A DNA stretch of 31,895 nt from a virus. Each line of letters opens with the position of its first letter. Positions within the stretch are counted from its first letter, which is position 1. The notes beneath the pieces are model-generated. The model searched no databases and was not told the DNA's origin. It saw nothing but the letters and a program-made list of their open reading frames with translations. Below are positions 31,093-31,895 of this stretch, in pieces. The stretch covers positions 1-31,895 of the IMG/VR virus record IMGVR_UViG_3300034403_000061; one strand, written 5' to 3'. Position numbers and translations under genes: made by a program.

Positions 31093-31111
31093 TGTCCTTG
31101 ATTTGAGTGTA
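31093..31111 (-). promoter_or_regulatory. Candidate phage RNA polymerase promoter before RNA polymerase operon
   Basis: On the minus strand: TACACT, nine bases (CAAATCAAG), GACAAGGAGG. The spacing equals that of the capsid site, and 14 of 19 positions match it. The site overlaps the expected start point of the sigma-70 promoter and the Shine-Dalgarno follows immediately, so it is the least certain of the four. Confidence 0.35.
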
Positions 31112-31112
31112 C

Positions 31113-31141
31113 ATTATACACTAATGCATGTCTTAAGTCAA
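31113..31141 (-). promoter_or_regulatory. Host sigma-70 promoter for RNA polymerase operon
   Basis: On the minus strand TTGACT, a 17-base spacer and TATAAT: five of six and six of six matches at ideal spacing. The predicted start, near 31106, gives a leader of about 27 bases with AAGGAGG. The -10 lies inside the inverted repeat AGTGTA-TAATG-TACACT (31106-31122), which could be an operator. Confidence 0.85.
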
Positions 31142-31144
31142 ATA

Positions 31145-31167
31145 AGAGGCCCCATTAAGAGGCCCCT
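31145..31167 (-). terminator. Weak hairpin terminator candidate upstream of the sigma-70 promoter
   Basis: On the minus strand AGGGGCC pairs with GGCCTCT (seven pairs including one G-U, nine-base loop) and is followed by TATTTGACTT. The T-run is poor. The same DNA is also an 11-bp direct repeat (TAAGAGGCCCC at 31143-31153 and 31156-31166 on the plus strand). It may separate the early small genes from the polymerase operon. Confidence 0.45.
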
Positions 31168-31223
31168 ATGTAACCTATAACTCTGTCAGTTCCTCAATAT
31201 TAAAACCCTCGGCAATCCAAAGG

Positions 31224-31409
31224 CTAGCCTTGTTTACGTGTATCAAGCACTATCCATGCATCATTCACTTGATCGAGCCACTTACTTGTTTCACTACAAT
31301 CTGGCAAGAGGTATTGACGGTATAGAGCATCTTTAATTATGTACTTTAACGATTCGTTAGGTAAATCCCAATACTTGCTGTTTTCAAGGTGCAGTTTGCG
31401 TGTTTTCAT
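31224..31409 (-). CDS. Hypothetical early protein (61 aa)
   Basis: 61 aa, helical, with no recognised domain (begins MKTRKLHLENSKYWDLPNES). GAGAG lies about eight bases before the ATG. It is one of three small genes at the right end of the window, in the position of T7 class I early genes, which often encode inhibitors of host functions. Specific function unknown. An unlinked open stretch continues downstream in another frame but lacks a proper start. Confidence 0.62.
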   Translation of the reverse strand: MKTRKLHLENSKYWDLPNESLKYIIKDALYRQYLLPDCSETSKWLDQVNDAWIVLDTRKQG

Positions 31410-31428
31410 ATCGTATACTCTCGTTAGT

Positions 31429-31662
31429 TTAGATTAAGTCGTATAATGTCTCATTGTCAAATATACACCCCCGTTTAATCAGGTATTCCCGACCTATGGT
31501 AGTGGATAGAGTGTAGGCACCTTGGAATACTTTTATATCGTAGATGCCATAATAGTAAGAGAAGCAATCAAGGGCTTGTTTTTTAGTTGTGAATACTTTT
31601 GTTTCTGTTTGTTTGATAGACTCAAAGGGATTGCCTGTTATTTCTACTTTATAGTTATACAT
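31429..31662 (-). CDS. Hypothetical early protein (77 aa)
   Basis: 77 aa. A beta-alpha-beta-like pattern (YNYKVEITGNPFES, then KVFTTKKQALDCFSYYYGI, then IKVFQGAYTLS) suggests a small compact fold. It is tyrosine-rich with two cysteines. The gene starts four bases after the preceding gene; GGGGGAT upstream is a usable ribosome-binding site. No family recognised. Confidence 0.65.
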   Translation of the reverse strand: MYNYKVEITGNPFESIKQTETKVFTTKKQALDCFSYYYGIYDIKVFQGAYTLSTTIGREYLIKRGCIFDNETLYDLI

Positions 31663-31666
31663 GATG

Positions 31667-31885
31667 TTATCCCCCGTAGGTGTATATAAATTCGAGTTGT
31701 TTCAGTACTTCTTCGCAGCTGAACACCGCTCCGAATTCTTCTGGGATAGGCTCGTCCATAGATACGCCTAGAACATCAACGTCTACTAACCGACCTTTGT
31801 GGTCGTAGACTGCCCAGAAGCTGAGCAAGGTATCTGTAGGGATAAAGTCATCAACGATTACATCGTCGTAGATCTTTTTCCGCAT
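31667..31885 (-). CDS. Hypothetical early protein (72 aa), start uncertain
   Basis: 72 aa from ATG 31885, ten bases from the window edge. The frame is open to the edge, so the true start could lie outside. The product is acidic (DDVIVDDFIPTDTLLSFWAV at its start) and has no recognised domain; acidic small proteins are common among early phage inhibitors and DNA mimics, but nothing specific supports that here. It is followed at four bases by the 77-aa gene. Confidence 0.62.
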   Translation of the reverse strand: MRKKIYDDVIVDDFIPTDTLLSFWAVYDHKGRLVDVDVLGVSMDEPIPEEFGAVFSCEEVLKQLEFIYTYGG

Positions 31886-31895
31886 AGCAGATGGA

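Noticed and set aside
31180-31245. An open stretch after the 61-aa gene, in another frame, reads like a protein C-terminus (ASLWIAEGFNIEELTEL).
   Set aside because: It has only about 24 codons, stops upstream, and no acceptable start or ribosome-binding site; a frameshift of the 61-aa gene cannot be shown.
31437-31444. ATACGACT on the minus strand matches eight bases of the T7 promoter.
   Set aside because: The following CACTATAGGG is absent and the bases encode the end of the 77-aa gene (LYDLI); it is best read as coincidence.
1-31895. tRNA genes, CRISPR arrays, insertion sequences, integrase or repressor genes, and terminal repeats.
   Set aside because: The coding density leaves no room for most of these; no gap exceeds about 150 bases and none shows cloverleaf, spaced repeats or transposase motifs.

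Overview
The window is most of the genome of a T7-like podovirus (Autographiviridae type). All recognisable genes lie on the minus strand, so transcription and the gene order run from right to left. The family assignment rests on a single-subunit RNA polymerase of T7 type, a T7-type DNA polymerase, primase-helicase, endonuclease I and gp2.5-like SSB, and a T7-ordered portal, scaffold, capsid, tail-tube and internal-virion block. Two features suggest a marine or other aquatic phage of an unknown gram-negative host: a class I ribonucleotide reductase pair plus ThyX, and fibre and structural modules of the kind seen in marine podoviruses. This origin is an inference. No integrase, repressor, tRNA, CRISPR array or insertion sequence was seen. 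Both ends of the window cut into phage sequence; the terminase genes, a holin and the genome ends are not in it.

Layout from right to left. (1) 31885-30795 holds early small genes of unknown function. They are followed by a weak hairpin, a consensus host sigma-70 promoter (31113-31141), a 94-aa gene and the phage RNA polymerase (30805-28367). (2) 28336-23166 is replication: a 57-aa gene, SSB, endonuclease I, a gp3.5-like amidase homologue that has lost its zinc ligands, primase-helicase, a 59-aa gene and DNA polymerase. An endonuclease VII-type HNH gene (23257-22706) begins inside the 3' end of the polymerase gene. (3) 22691-17932 is a tightly overlapped nucleotide-metabolism operon: thyX, 5'-3' exonuclease, a gp1.7/DUF3310-like gene, a MazG-like pyrophosphohydrolase, nrdA and nrdB. 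(4) 17929-17305 holds three small genes, then portal, scaffold and capsid (17289-13777), then a strong intrinsic terminator in the position of T7 T-phi. (5) 13673-153 carries both tail-tube proteins, a gp13-like GNAT protein, gp14-like and gp15-like proteins, a GH24 lysozyme, two large ejection proteins that together appear to replace gp16, the tail fibre, a small 120-aa protein and a truncated structural gene.

How it fits together: host polymerase probably reads the early genes and the sigma-70 promoter to make phage RNA polymerase. That enzyme would then transcribe the later blocks. Four minus-strand sites that share TACACT, a gap of 7 or 9 bases and GACA lie upstream of the polymerase operon, the SSB operon, the thyX-nrd operon and the capsid gene. 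They are the best candidates for the phage's own promoters. Exonuclease and endonuclease I would degrade host DNA, and RNR, ThyX, MazG and gp1.7-like proteins would supply dNTPs for the phage polymerase.

Nothing in the window is a wholly unknown system. The points most worth checking are the promoter family, the catalytically stripped amidase kept beside a separate GH24 lysozyme, the split gp16 with its stand-alone lysozyme, and the 92-base overlap of the HNH gene with the polymerase.
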